Source: Stigmatella ashevillena (lineage in GTDB: Bacteria > Myxococcota > Myxococcia > Myxococcales > Myxococcaceae). Taken from it: a stretch of 64,000 nt of DNA. The stretch is taken from positions 744,001 through 808,000 of the forward strand of contig NZ_JAQNDM010000002.1 of assembly GCF_028368975.1 (NCBI RefSeq). The letters are read 5' to 3'. The position numbers and the translations under genes are program-made. Of this stretch, positions 23,834 through 33,407 are shown piece after piece. Position 1 is the first letter of the stretch; the number at the start of each line of letters is the position of its first letter. Below the pieces are notes generated by a model, which made no database searches, was not told where the DNA came from, and saw nothing but the letters and a program-made list of their open reading frames with translations.

Positions 23834-25735
23834 TCAGGCGCTCTTGCGGCGCCGGATCATCGCCTCGTACGAGCGGCCCACGCTCTGAGCGAGGATGAGC
23901 AGTTCGCCCACGTCGGTGGGGGGCGTGAGCTGATCCGGCCCGTTGTCCAGATACAGCAGGTGGACGACCTTGCCACGCACGAGCAACGGGAGAATCACCG
24001 CGGTCTTCGGGTAGGTGGGATCGGGTCGCTTGTCCGCGCCCAGCAACCGGTAGAAGACGGCCATCGCGGCATCCCGGCGGATGGGACCCACGTAGTGCGA
24101 ACGCGTGTCGCGCACCAAGCGGAAGGTGCTCTGCTCGCGCAGCGCGACACCGATGCGGCGCACGGCCCCCTCGCGGACCCCCTTCCCCATTCCATGCCAG
24201 CCGGTTACCAGACTGCCCTGGACGGACAGCAGCAGACACCGCCGCCATTTGCCCATCGCATAGCGCAGCACGTTGGTGGCCACGTCCTCGCGATCGATGC
24301 TCTTGGCAAGCTGCGCCTGGGCCTCGGCGAAGGAGAGCTTTGGAGGAGGTGCTGGCTTGGCGGCCACCTCTTTCCGGGGCGCGGCCTTGCCAGGCACCGC
24401 GGGCAGGGGCTTCGCGACGGGAGGCACGGGCACCCGGGCCCGGGCCCGAGGCGCTTGAACCGGCGGCACCACGGGGGCCACGGGGGGGAGCGCCAGCGGC
24501 TGAGAGGGGGGCGGGGCCACATCCGAGGGCACCGGGATGAAGGACAGCGTCTGACGGCGCGAGGCAGGTGCCTCCGAGGGACCCGGAATGAAGGGGATGT
24601 GCTTGGGGGGGGCGGACGGAAGGGGGGGGCCCTCGTACCGAGGCGCGGGAGCGTCCGGCACAGGAGGGGCGCTCGCGAAGGGGTCCCCCTCCAGGATGGG
24701 TTCCGCGGGCACCGACCACATCGGGATGGTCGCCCGATGAGCGGAGGATGGAGCCTCCTCGGAGGGAACATACTCTTCCGTGGGCTCGTAGACCTCCTCG
24801 CCGGTGATGACCTCTTCCTCGGCTCTCTCCTCCTCAAAGGAAGCGGCCTCCGCCTCGTAGGCAGGCCCGGCCTCTGCCGCGTAGGCAGCCGCGGCCTCTG
24901 CTTCGTAGGCAGGTGCAGCCTCCGCCTCGTAGGCAGGTGCAGCCTCCGCCTCGTAGGCAGGCGGGGCCTCTGCTTCGTAGGCAGGCCCGGCCTCCGCTTC
25001 ATAGGCAGGCCCGGCCTCCGCTTCGTAGGCAGGCGTAGCCTCTGCTTCGTAGGCAGGCGCGGCCTCTGTTTCGTAGGCAGGCGCAGGCGCGGGTTCGAGG
25101 CTCACCTCCTCGCCGGTGATGACCTCTTCCTCTTCCTCCAGAAGATCGTTGAGGTAATCCGACCGGGCCCCGCCGGTGAGCGCCTGGGCGTAGACCGACT
25201 GGAACTCCTCTTCGCTGATGAGCTCCGCCGCCTTGATCGGCTTGACCGGCTCGCCCGACGCCTCCTGCAACGTCTTGGAGGGGCGGACGGCATTCATGTC
25301 GATGGCGCGCAGCGGCCGGAACGCCTTGCAGTACCGGCGCAGCAACTGGTTCATCCGGAACTCGGGGACGACCACCGGCACCACCCGCTTGCCCGTCTTG
25401 AACGCCAGCGCATCGAGCATCGCGTAGTCGTGCGGGTTCATCACCGCGACGCTCAGCCGCGTCGAGTCCACCCGCATCGGCAGGTAGTCCCGCTTGTCCG
25501 CATCGTTGAGGTTCACCAGCTTCAACGACTGGGCTTCCGGCGTCAGCTCCCCGGAGGCGTGGGCACATCCGTGGAGCTGGCCGAGCATCCGCGCCAGGTC
25601 CTTCTCCGAGAGAAGCCCCAGTTCCAGCAGGTTCGTTCCCAGGCGCCCACCGTGAACGACCTGGGACTCCAGCGCCTCCTCGAGCCCCTGGCGCGTGATG
25701 AGCTTCTCCTGGATGAGCAGTTCCCCGAGGCGCAT
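23834..25735 (-). CDS. MshEN (GspE N-terminal) domain protein with octapeptide repeats
   Basis: 633 aa. Residues 1-135 form a GspE-N/MshEN-like domain (MRLGELLIQEKLITRQGLEEAL ... GTNLLELGLLSEKDLARML), a module that binds cyclic-di-GMP in MshE and related ATPases. No ATPase follows. Instead there is an acidic region with ten A-P-A-Y-E-A-E-A repeats (218-297), a Pro-rich linker and a C-terminal domain (about 480-633) with YAMGKWRRCLLLSVQGSLVTGWHGMG and VILPLLVRGKVVHLLYLD, resembling a GAF-like sensor half. Start 25735 was chosen because the domain begins there. Probably a signalling adaptor. Confidence 0.8.
   Translation of the reverse strand: MRLGELLIQEKLITRQGLEEALESQVVHGGRLGTNLLELGLLSEKDLARMLGQLHGCAHASGELTPEAQSLKLVNLNDADKRDYLPMRVDSTRLSVAVMNPHDYAMLDALAFKTGKRVVPVVVPEFRMNQLLRRYCKAFRPLRAIDMNAVRPSKTLQEASGEPVKPIKAAELISEEEFQSVYAQALTGGARSDYLNDLLEEEEEVITGEEVSLEPAPAPAYETEAAPAYEAEATPAYEAEAGPAYEAEAGPAYEAEAPPAYEAEAAPAYEAEAAPAYEAEAAAAYAAEAGPAYEAEAASFEEERAEEEVITGEEVYEPTEEYVPSEEAPSSAHRATIPMWSVPAEPILEGDPFASAPPVPDAPAPRYEGPPLPSAPPKHIPFIPGPSEAPASRRQTLSFIPVPSDVAPPPSQPLALPPVAPVVPPVQAPRARARVPVPPVAKPLPAVPGKAAPRKEVAAKPAPPPKLSFAEAQAQLAKSIDREDVATNVLRYAMGKWRRCLLLSVQGSLVTGWHGMGKGVREGAVRRIGVALREQSTFRLVRDTRSHYVGPIRRDAAMAVFYRLLGADKRPDPTYPKTAVILPLLVRGKVVHLLYLDNGPDQLTPPTDVGELLILAQSVGRSYEAMIRRRKSA
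24845..25084 (-). repeat. Ten in-frame 24-bp tandem repeats (A-P-A-Y-E-A-E-A)
   Basis: Ten consecutive units encode [A/T/G/P]-P-A-Y-E-[A/T]-E-A; one unit is A-A-A-Y-A-A-E-A. Units differ mainly at the first residue, with strong identity at DNA level, so slippage could change copy number without breaking the frame. Confidence 0.92.
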
Positions 25736-25800
25736 GTCACACCTTGATACCCGTGGGCACTCGCCTTGTGCAAGGCGGCCCTCCCCCGCCCCGCCGGAGG

Positions 25801-26187
25801 TCAGTCCTCTGGGTGATGGCTCAGCGCCACTCGGTTGCCCTCCGGGTCCCGGACGTAAACCGTCCACCGCGTCTCGTGCTCCAGCGGCACCCCCGCCCGG
25901 CCAAAGGCCTCCACCACCCCGGCCCGCGACGCCCGGGCGATTCGGAAGGCCAGCAGCAACAGCCCTGGCTGTTCGTGACGGAAGGGTAACGCCTCGGGGG
26001 TGCCCGAGGCGGCCTCGATGGCCAGAAAGCCCCCCCCAGGCACCCCCACCCAGATGCTCCTCAGGGTGCCGTCCGGGCGGTGGTGCCGGGTCAATTCGGG
26101 AAAGCCAAGCAGGTCCCGGTAGAAGGCGGTCACCCGCTCCACCTCCTTCGCCTGAATGGCCACATGGTGGAAGCCCTGAACGTCCAT
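25801..26187 (-). CDS. VOC-family (glyoxalase/dioxygenase fold) protein
   Basis: 128 aa from ATG 26187. FHHVAIQAKEVERVTAFYRDLLGFPEL at the start and WTVYVRDPEGNRVALSHHPED at the end are the two halves of the beta-alpha-beta-beta-beta VOC fold. Likely metal ligands are His8 near the start and acidic residues such as Glu58 (FLAIEA) and the DPEGN loop. Members include lactoylglutathione lyase, fosfomycin-resistance enzymes and dioxygenases; none can be chosen here. It is divergent from the adjacent response regulator (28 bases apart). Confidence 0.87.
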   Translation of the reverse strand: MDVQGFHHVAIQAKEVERVTAFYRDLLGFPELTRHHRPDGTLRSIWVGVPGGGFLAIEAASGTPEALPFRHEQPGLLLLAFRIARASRAGVVEAFGRAGVPLEHETRWTVYVRDPEGNRVALSHHPED

Positions 26188-26215
26188 GACGCGGATGCTA
26201 TGGTCTTGCCCCCCC

Positions 26216-27643
26216 ATGGCGCGACTGCTCATCATCGAGGACAACCCGGAACTCGCCTCCCTTATGGTGGCAGCGGCCCAAAGCCGGGGCCACCATGCGC
26301 AAGCGGTCCATACCGGCGAGGCCGCGCTCGCGCTGCTCCGCCCCCGCGCCTTTGACGCGGCCGTGGTGGACCTGCTGCTGCCCGACATCCGCGGCTCCGA
26401 GGTGCTGACCGCCTTGGTGCCCAACAACATCCCCGCCATTGCCATCAGCGGCGTGTTCAAGGGCGACCGCTTCGCCCAGGAGGCCGTCAACATCCATGGC
26501 GCCCGGGCCTTCTTCGAGAAGCCCTTCGAGCTGGACGCCCTGCTGGATGCGCTCGAGCAGAAGTGTGGGCTGCCCTCCCTCGCGATTCCCCCTCCCCCGC
26601 CCCCCGAGGCCCACGAGACCGAGGAGGCCGTCCTCGATCTGATGGACCTGCTGGTGCCGGAGGATGAGGTGGAGGAGCTGCCCGCGCTGGCGGTGACGCC
26701 CCCGCCCCTGCCCACCCGCCCCCGGGAGATCACCTCCCTGCCCGAGCCCCATGAGGCCATCGAGCCGGGCGCCCCCCTTCCGCCCGAGGCCCCTCCCGAG
26801 CCGGAGATGGTCCTGCCCTTCGGAGAGCGCGAGAAGGTCTGGACGAAGACCGCCCCGGCGGAGGCCGCGCCGGCCCCCCGGACCCGCCGCCGCGTCCTGC
26901 CCGAGTGGTCGCTCGAGGGGGAAATCAAGGAAGCCACCGTTCCCCGGCTCCTCAACGCGTATTACGAGGCCCGCCACAACGGCGAGCTCAAGCTCAAGCA
27001 GGGCCAGATCCTCAAGGTCATCTACTTCGAGGCGGGCCGCCCCGTGTACGCCGCCTCCAACCTGGCCAACGAGCGCTTTGCCCGCTTCTCCCTCCGCCGC
27101 GGCGTGCTGAACGCAGAGGGGCTCCAGGCCGTGGCGGCGCTCGCGAAGGAGAATGTGCGCACCAGCGAGGCGATGATTCGCCTGGGCTTCATCGACGCAG
27201 AGCGGCACCGCCAGCTCGTCGAGGAGCAGGTGAAGGAGATCCTCTGGTCCACCTTCGGCTGGACGCAGGGGGGCTACGGCTTCAGCCCCATGCGCCTGCA
27301 GCGCTCGGGGCGGGTGAAGCTGTCCATCTTCCCCGGGGATCTCCTCCTGGAGGGCGTGCTCAGGATGGAGACGCTGGTCACGCTGCGGCAGAGGATGGCC
27401 GCCCAGCGGCGGCTCTTCCCCACGGCCAACCCGCCCTATGCCCTGCACGAGCTGCGGCTGTCGGGCCCTCAGGCGATGCTGCTGGCGTACTCGGACGGCA
27501 GCAAGACGGTGGAGGACCTGCTTACCCTCACGGACCTCTCCGAGCGCGAGACGCTCGCCACGCTGCGAGGCCTGGAGCTGATGAGCATCCTCGAGGAGCG
27601 GCGAGAGGAACCCAGCCGACGCCGCATCACCTTCGGGCTCTGA
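26216..27643 (+). CDS. Response regulator with DUF4388 (PATAN-like) output domain
   Basis: 475 aa. Receiver domain at residues 1-120 (MARLLIIEDN, Asp52 in VVDLLLPD, KPF near 112), then a long Pro/Glu-rich linker. The C-terminal half has LEGEIKEATVPRLLNAYYEARHNGELKLKQGQILKVIYFEAGRPVYAASN and F-S-L-R-R-G, the DUF4388 pattern common in Deltaproteobacteria signalling proteins. A final helical segment (LTDLSERETLATLRGLELMSILEE) resembles winged-helix-like ends of such proteins. Start 26216 lies directly before the receiver domain; the frame to 26186 overlaps the VOC gene promoter. Likely a regulator in motility or development signalling; output partner unknown. Confidence 0.88.
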   Translation: MARLLIIEDNPELASLMVAAAQSRGHHAQAVHTGEAALALLRPRAFDAAVVDLLLPDIRGSEVLTALVPNNIPAIAISGVFKGDRFAQEAVNIHGARAFFEKPFELDALLDALEQKCGLPSLAIPPPPPPEAHETEEAVLDLMDLLVPEDEVEELPALAVTPPPLPTRPREITSLPEPHEAIEPGAPLPPEAPPEPEMVLPFGEREKVWTKTAPAEAAPAPRTRRRVLPEWSLEGEIKEATVPRLLNAYYEARHNGELKLKQGQILKVIYFEAGRPVYAASNLANERFARFSLRRGVLNAEGLQAVAALAKENVRTSEAMIRLGFIDAERHRQLVEEQVKEILWSTFGWTQGGYGFSPMRLQRSGRVKLSIFPGDLLLEGVLRMETLVTLRQRMAAQRRLFPTANPPYALHELRLSGPQAMLLAYSDGSKTVEDLLTLTDLSERETLATLRGLELMSILEERREEPSRRRITFGL

Positions 27644-27664
27644 CGGAGGCGCCGTCCCCGGGCT

Positions 27665-29860
27665 TCAGCAACTCCGGCGGCGGCGGAACACCCACGACAG
27701 GGCGGCGAGCCCCAGCGCCGCGATCCCGGGGCCCGTCCCCTGGCAACCAAAACCGGAGGGCGCTTCGTCTTCCGGCTCGAAGGAGATGGGAATGTCCCGC
27801 AGGGAGGAGCCTCCCGCGAGCCGCGCCTGCCCGAGCAGGTGGGGGCGCACCACATACGTGAGCGTCCGGGTGACGCCGCCCTCGAGGGCCAGCCCCTTCA
27901 CCGTCAGCGCACCGCCTTCCCACTCCACCTCCACGGGCGCTCCATCGATGCGGGCACTGTTGGCGACGTAGTCGAGCCCCTCCAGCCGTTCCACATGCTG
28001 GACCTCCGCGACCCCACAGGCCGTGGTGTTGCGCAGCTCCACGGCCACGCCGAACAGGTTCGTCTCGGAGCTGGAGCGGCTCTCGCTGACCCGGCGGACT
28101 TCCACGAAGGGCGCCGTGGTGATGGCCACGCTCTGGCGGCGCGGCTGGCCGCCTGGGGTGTCTGCCCGGACGAGCAACTCCACCTGGCTGCCAATGAGTC
28201 CCCCGAAATCCTTCTCCTGGGTGGACACGCTGACTTCCTGTCCCCGGAGCAAGGGCTGGGTCAAGGCGGGGCCGCCCTCCTGCGCCCAGACGATGTCCGC
28301 CGCCGAGCAGGGCCCCGTGGGCAGTGGCTGCCGCAGCACCCCGCGTGCCTCCTCTCCACAGGAGACCGTCAGCTGGGAGTTCTCCAAGGGCCCCAGGTAC
28401 ACCTCGAGTGGCAGCGCTTCCACCGTCAAGAGCACCTCCATGTCATTGCCCACCTCGCCCGGACCCTGGCCATTTTCGATTCGCCAGTCACTGAGGTTCC
28501 GCTCCAGGCGGCCCGAAACCTGGTAGGTGGAACCCTCGCAGTTGTCCGCCAGCTCGAACCGCCACGCTCCGGGGCTCCCACTGGGGACGCGGACCAACTG
28601 CTCCACCGAGCTCTCCTCCACGGGCGTCCCCTCCACCATGCGTGTCAGGCGCAGCCTCGCCTCCACGCCCCCCCGCTGGCCGGCACAGTCCAGCGCATCC
28701 GTCGTCACAGCCGCTCCCGACACGGTGGTGGACGTGGCGAGGGGTGCGCTCAGGGACAACTGGCCGGGACCAAAAGCCTTCCACTGGGGATCGATCGTCA
28801 CCTGACAGGTGGAGGGGGGCCCCTTGAGGCCCGAGCTATCCATGATGAGGTTCTCCACGGAGAACAACAGCTGGGTGCCGACACACGCCTCCGAGCGGAT
28901 CTTGAGCGCCGGGGTGGTGATGGGCAGCTGGGTGATGGCCCTGTCTTGCGCGTCGAGAAGCTGCAAGCCCTCCCGCGGCAGCGTTCCCCGCTCGAGCGTC
29001 CAGAGGGCGGTGACGGGCGCATCCGCACAGCCATGCCGAAGGGCGGGCTGTACCGTCTTGAACTCCTGCTGCGGCTCGAAATGAAAGTCCCCCGTGCCGG
29101 GCGGAAACGCGGCGAGCGGCTTGCCCCAGGGCATCACCTGGACGAGGAAAGAAGCCGGAGCCGAGCGGAGCCCCATCCGGTCTTCGACACGCACCTCGTA
29201 GAGGTAGCTCTTCCCGCCGGTGTCGCACAAAAACGCATAGGGAGGCGTAAAGGTGGCCGCGGAGAGTCCGTCCTTCACAAGGACTGGCGCGTCCGACGTC
29301 ACTGCCATCCATTGATACTCCTTGAGCTCGCACTCCGGATTCGAGGGGGGCTGCACTTCGATCCGGCCCGGGCCGCCCTCCCCCAGCTTCACGACGATGT
29401 TCGAGGAGGCCAGTTGGGGCTTCGCGGGCGGTGCCGTGTGGATGATCCAGACGGTGAGATCGGCAAAGGCCGTGCCTCCCGGGTGCCCATCCGAAGCGGT
29501 GATGCGCACCTTGTACCAGGTGTCCTCGCAGACCACGCCGCTGGTGAGCTCCAGGGTGTGCCGGTTGCCCTGCTGCCGGACATTCACCGTCAGGGCCGCC
29601 ACGCCCGACGACTCGATGATGTCCGCGGTCACCGTGACGGGCTCTGTCTCCGGATCCACCACGGACAAGCTGACCGGTGTGGGCGCCACGATTCTCTCGG
29701 CGATGTAGACGTCCTTTTCCCCGTCATTCACCTGGATGATCGGGGGCGCCGCATGGGCCGTTGGGAGGCACCACCACAGCCCCGAGAGAACGGCAAGCCG
29801 CAGCAGGAACCCGGACCTAATAAGCCACTTCCGCCCGCACATAGAACCGGTCCGCGTCAT
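27665..29860 (-). CDS. Secreted DUF11/Ig-like protein with MYXO-CTERM-like tail
   Basis: 731 aa with a Sec signal peptide (LLRLAVLSGLWWCLPTAHA). The body is a chain of predicted beta-sandwich segments. Near the end, FGVAVELRNTTACGVAEVQHVERLEGLDYVANSARIDG resembles a DUF11-type repeat. The tail GCQGTGPGIAALGLAALSWVFRRRR has the Gly-Cys, hydrophobic helix and Arg cluster of MYXO-CTERM sorting signals, implying processing and surface attachment. Start 29860 has GGAG at a good distance; 29869 and 29842 are alternatives. It overlaps the barrel gene by 44 bases, so the two are translated from one transcript. Confidence 0.82.
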   Translation of the reverse strand: MTRTGSMCGRKWLIRSGFLLRLAVLSGLWWCLPTAHAAPPIIQVNDGEKDVYIAERIVAPTPVSLSVVDPETEPVTVTADIIESSGVAALTVNVRQQGNRHTLELTSGVVCEDTWYKVRITASDGHPGGTAFADLTVWIIHTAPPAKPQLASSNIVVKLGEGGPGRIEVQPPSNPECELKEYQWMAVTSDAPVLVKDGLSAATFTPPYAFLCDTGGKSYLYEVRVEDRMGLRSAPASFLVQVMPWGKPLAAFPPGTGDFHFEPQQEFKTVQPALRHGCADAPVTALWTLERGTLPREGLQLLDAQDRAITQLPITTPALKIRSEACVGTQLLFSVENLIMDSSGLKGPPSTCQVTIDPQWKAFGPGQLSLSAPLATSTTVSGAAVTTDALDCAGQRGGVEARLRLTRMVEGTPVEESSVEQLVRVPSGSPGAWRFELADNCEGSTYQVSGRLERNLSDWRIENGQGPGEVGNDMEVLLTVEALPLEVYLGPLENSQLTVSCGEEARGVLRQPLPTGPCSAADIVWAQEGGPALTQPLLRGQEVSVSTQEKDFGGLIGSQVELLVRADTPGGQPRRQSVAITTAPFVEVRRVSESRSSSETNLFGVAVELRNTTACGVAEVQHVERLEGLDYVANSARIDGAPVEVEWEGGALTVKGLALEGGVTRTLTYVVRPHLLGQARLAGGSSLRDIPISFEPEDEAPSGFGCQGTGPGIAALGLAALSWVFRRRRSC

Positions 29861-32800
29861 CCTGCGCATCTCCAGCCAACCCGAGACCCTTGAATCCCAA
29901 CACCGTGTAGCCTGCGGCGAACCGCAGGCCCGCGTCCACCTGGTACCCCAGCTCGCCCCGGATGGACGACAGCGACTCGCCCTCGCGCGCCGAGGTGCGG
30001 CGTGCGACCTCCGCCCCTACTTCCAGACCTCCCACCACTCGCACGGAAGGCCGAAGCGTGCCGGTGCCCACCCACGCCGCCTCGCTCCCCAACCGGGAGC
30101 GCCCCAGGTGCACGCCCGCCGCCACCGCGAGCCGATCTCCCAGCCGGACCGCGGGCAAGAGCGAGACGACCTGAAGGACACGCTCGCCAAAGGCGGACCG
30201 TTCCCCGGGCACCTGCTCCCGGAGAATGCTGTAGCGCGCCACGAGCAGCCAAGGGCCTGGTCTCCAGGCCACCCCCGAGGAGCCCTCCAGCAAGCGGCCT
30301 CGCAGGCCGTCGGCGCCTCCGGTGCGGGCGAAGTTCACGCGGCCCGAGAGGGTCAGGTTCTCACGCAGCAAGGTCTCCGCCGCCAGGGCCACCAACGTCT
30401 GCACCCGGTTCACCGCCACGGGCGTGCCCCGGACGGGAACGCCTCGCTCGTGGCGCAGCTCCGCCCGCCCTTCCAGCCGGAAGCGCTCTTGCACCCACTG
30501 TCCGAAGAGGCTCGCCGTGTCGCGCTTGAAGGAGGACGGCAACTCCAGGGGGTGGCGAACGCCCCGCTCGTACCGACCGCCCACCTGGAAGCCGCCGAAG
30601 AGGACCTGCTGGAAGCCCACCGCCCGCGCCAGACGCACCGCGTTGGCGTCATGCGCGCTGACGTCCTCCACGAAGACGCTCGTCCCGTCCTTCAGCTCCG
30701 TGCGAGCCCCCGTCACCGCCCGGCCCATTCCGAAGTCCGGCCCATCCACGTCCACCGAATACCCGCCGTAATAGACATCGGGGCCGCGGTGCATGGCGGT
30801 GTTCGCCCACACCTGAGGGCCCAGCTCGGGGCCCCAACCGCCGCGCAGCCCCACCGTGGTGTCCTTGTCGAGCGTCACGTCCACCCCCGCCGAGGCGAAC
30901 GTGTCATCCACCCGGCCAGGTCCCTCGCCCCGCTGGACGAGCGCTTGCCGGTGTCCCGCCGAGAGCACCACCCGCTCGTGGACCCGCAACCGCCCCTGGA
31001 GCCCCACCGACGTCCGGCCCCCTTCTTGAAGCGGATCCGCTCCCGCCACCTCGGGAGCGCGCAGCCAGCTGTCCCGGACCTCCAGGCGCAGGCCCCACGC
31101 CTCGCGCTCGTACCCCACCCCCGCCCCGAGCGTCCGAGCGGCGATGGCCCCTGCCTCGAACGGCTGGCGAGGATCCGCCGAGCGGCGGTCATCCCCGAGC
31201 AGCGTGAGACGAAACGCCCCCAGCGGCTGGGAGGCCCTCAGCGAGAGCTGCCGGAAGAACGCGGTCTCCACGTGAGCGCCATCCGAGAAGCCCTCGCTCC
31301 GCCAACGGAAGGCCGCGTCCACCGAGCCCCCTCCGAGGGGACCGGGGCCGTGCACGCGCAGGCCGAGCGCCTCGCCCTCCGCGCTGCTGTCCACGGAGGG
31401 GCGCAAGTAGGACAGGCCTCCGTCGTCCGAGACGCCGAACACGTCCGAGCCCACCGCCCAACCGCTGCTGCTGGCCACCTCGGCCTGAAGCGCATAGGGC
31501 CCCAGGGAGCCCTGGGCCCGCCCGGAGAGCAGTTGGTACGGCGCCCCCGCGCGCCGCTCCCGGACACCGCCCAGCGTCAGCCGCGCGCCGAGCCACTCCG
31601 CCCAGGCCTCGCCGCCCACTGCGTCCCTCGTCCCCGAGAATTCGATCGCGGCGTAGTCGGCCACGAGCACGGGCTCGGGCGCCGCCGTGAGCGCATCGGT
31701 GCCGAGCCAGGAAGCGCCTGACAGAAACGACAACGGCCTCGCCAGGAGGATGCGCCCCGAGAAGGTATCGAGCTCGTAGTCACGCCCTCGCACCAGGTGC
31801 TGCTCCGAGAGCGGCAGGCCCGTGAGGCCATCGCGATACTCCACGCGCAGCAGCTCCGAGCCCTCCACGATGGAGGAAGCCCCCAGGAAGTAGATGCTGC
31901 CGCCCGTGGCCCGCAGCTCCTCGTGCGCGGGCCGCGTGGACACGCCCCGGACGGGATCGCTCATGCCGCCGGCGAATGCATCCACGCCCACCCGGAGGGA
32001 TCCCGCCTCCGCCTTCACCTCCGCGAAGGGGCCAAAGAGCGGATGGTGGTAGCGGCCAATCTCTCCCTCCGCCATCAAGGCCCGGTACGTCCCGAAGCCA
32101 GCGCGTCCATGCGTGTCATGCTGGACCTCCAGCCGCAGGCGCCCCTCCGCGGCGTTGGGCGTCAGGCTGACCGAGTCGTCGGCCCACTCCTCAATGGAGA
32201 ACTCCAGATCCGGGCTGCGCTCCAGGCGCTCGGGCAACCGGGGCCTCAGCCAGCCCGAGGCGGTGTCTTCCGAGTGAAGCGTGCGGAAGTCCGTGTCCCG
32301 CAGGTCCACCTCGCCCAGGAGCTGGAAGGCGCCCAGCCGCGCCTCGCCGTGCGCCGCACCGCGCCCCAGGAGCTGAAAGGTGCCGTCCCCGGGCGAATAC
32401 GTCCCTTCCAGATCCAGCAATCCCACGATGAAGGGACGCGCCGTGGCCACCAGTTCCACCGCGTACTTCCAGGGGGGCTCACCGGGCCGCAGCAGCTCCA
32501 GCTCCACCGCATTGGGCCCGGGGACGAGCGTGAGGGGAACCTCCACGCTGCCAGGGGCTCCCACCACCCACTCGCCCTTCGGCAGGCGGACCCGGGTCCC
32601 TTCCACCGCCTCCACGTGCAGCGAGACGGTGCCGCTCAGAACCGGCTCGCCGCGGCCCGCAGGCAGGCGCACCCGACCCAGGGACTCGAGTTCCCGGGGC
32701 GCAATGAGCCACCGGCCCTCGCCCTGCTTCACCACATCGAACCGCTGGCGGAAGAGGCGCACCGAGCCTCCTGGCGAAGCGGCGATGATGTCCAGGAGGT

Positions 32801-33407
32801 TCTCTCCCGGCCGCAGCGCCACCTCCGCACGGTAGAGCCCCGCCGCGTTCACCTGAGCCTCTTGGCCCGCCACCCGGACTTCATCTCCCGGGGAGGCTTG
32901 CCCGGCGACAACGAAGGAGACGCCGCCTTCTCGCACCTCGGCCTGGGGCGGCGCTTCTGGATAGGAGAGCGCCAGCGCGCCCGCGGACTCCTGGCTCAGA
33001 CGGACCGCGAAGTCCTGGAGCACCGCCGCGCCCCAGGGGACCTCCACGGTGACGGCCTCGGGGCTCACGTGGCCCCGGGCGGGAACCGTCCGCGGATCCA
33101 CCCGTAGGCGGTGCCGACCCGGGCGCAGGTGGATGCCGCCGATCACTTCCGGAGTCCGGGCATCCACCCCCGTGAGGTGGTAGCGGCCCTGGGCATCCGT
33201 GAGCACCTCTCGCCCCGTGGCGAGCACCAGCCGGACCCCCGAGAGCCCAGGCTCTCCGGCGCCGCAGCGCCCATCTGCGTTCTGGTCGTCACAGACCCTG
33301 CCCGCGATGGAGGACGCGAGCGCCACCGGATCCGCCCCGGGGACCTGGCCCAACCCCGCCCCGGGCAGCAGGGCCATCACGAGCACCCACGCTGTCCATC
33401 CCCTCAC
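29817..33407 (-). CDS. Large outer-membrane beta-barrel-like protein with N-terminal SdrD-B-like domain
   Basis: 1196 aa. Signal peptide MRGWTAWVLVMALLPGAGLG. Residues 32-115 (IAGRVCDDQNADGRCGAGEPGLSGVRLVLATG ... LTDAQGRYHLTGV) form an SdrD-B/carboxypeptidase-regulatory fold with a calcium-like D-N-A-D-G loop. Ig-like segments follow. From about residue 430 the protein is a long series of amphipathic strands with Arg/Tyr/Trp alternation (for example GARLTLGGVRERRAG, SVGLQGRLRVHERVVLSAGH), ending F-Y-V-R-A-E-V-A-Y with a terminal aromatic residue as required for barrel insertion. Function unknown; exporter, adhesin or receptor are possible. Start overlaps the previous gene by four bases. Confidence 0.8.
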   Translation of the reverse strand: MRGWTAWVLVMALLPGAGLGQVPGADPVALASSIAGRVCDDQNADGRCGAGEPGLSGVRLVLATGREVLTDAQGRYHLTGVDARTPEVIGGIHLRPGRHRLRVDPRTVPARGHVSPEAVTVEVPWGAAVLQDFAVRLSQESAGALALSYPEAPPQAEVREGGVSFVVAGQASPGDEVRVAGQEAQVNAAGLYRAEVALRPGENLLDIIAASPGGSVRLFRQRFDVVKQGEGRWLIAPRELESLGRVRLPAGRGEPVLSGTVSLHVEAVEGTRVRLPKGEWVVGAPGSVEVPLTLVPGPNAVELELLRPGEPPWKYAVELVATARPFIVGLLDLEGTYSPGDGTFQLLGRGAAHGEARLGAFQLLGEVDLRDTDFRTLHSEDTASGWLRPRLPERLERSPDLEFSIEEWADDSVSLTPNAAEGRLRLEVQHDTHGRAGFGTYRALMAEGEIGRYHHPLFGPFAEVKAEAGSLRVGVDAFAGGMSDPVRGVSTRPAHEELRATGGSIYFLGASSIVEGSELLRVEYRDGLTGLPLSEQHLVRGRDYELDTFSGRILLARPLSFLSGASWLGTDALTAAPEPVLVADYAAIEFSGTRDAVGGEAWAEWLGARLTLGGVRERRAGAPYQLLSGRAQGSLGPYALQAEVASSSGWAVGSDVFGVSDDGGLSYLRPSVDSSAEGEALGLRVHGPGPLGGGSVDAAFRWRSEGFSDGAHVETAFFRQLSLRASQPLGAFRLTLLGDDRRSADPRQPFEAGAIAARTLGAGVGYEREAWGLRLEVRDSWLRAPEVAGADPLQEGGRTSVGLQGRLRVHERVVLSAGHRQALVQRGEGPGRVDDTFASAGVDVTLDKDTTVGLRGGWGPELGPQVWANTAMHRGPDVYYGGYSVDVDGPDFGMGRAVTGARTELKDGTSVFVEDVSAHDANAVRLARAVGFQQVLFGGFQVGGRYERGVRHPLELPSSFKRDTASLFGQWVQERFRLEGRAELRHERGVPVRGTPVAVNRVQTLVALAAETLLRENLTLSGRVNFARTGGADGLRGRLLEGSSGVAWRPGPWLLVARYSILREQVPGERSAFGERVLQVVSLLPAVRLGDRLAVAAGVHLGRSRLGSEAAWVGTGTLRPSVRVVGGLEVGAEVARRTSAREGESLSSIRGELGYQVDAGLRFAAGYTVLGFKGLGLAGDAQDDADRFYVRAEVAY

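Noticed and set aside
24845-25084. Possible CRISPR array
   Set aside because: Units abut without unique spacers and encode an in-frame octapeptide.
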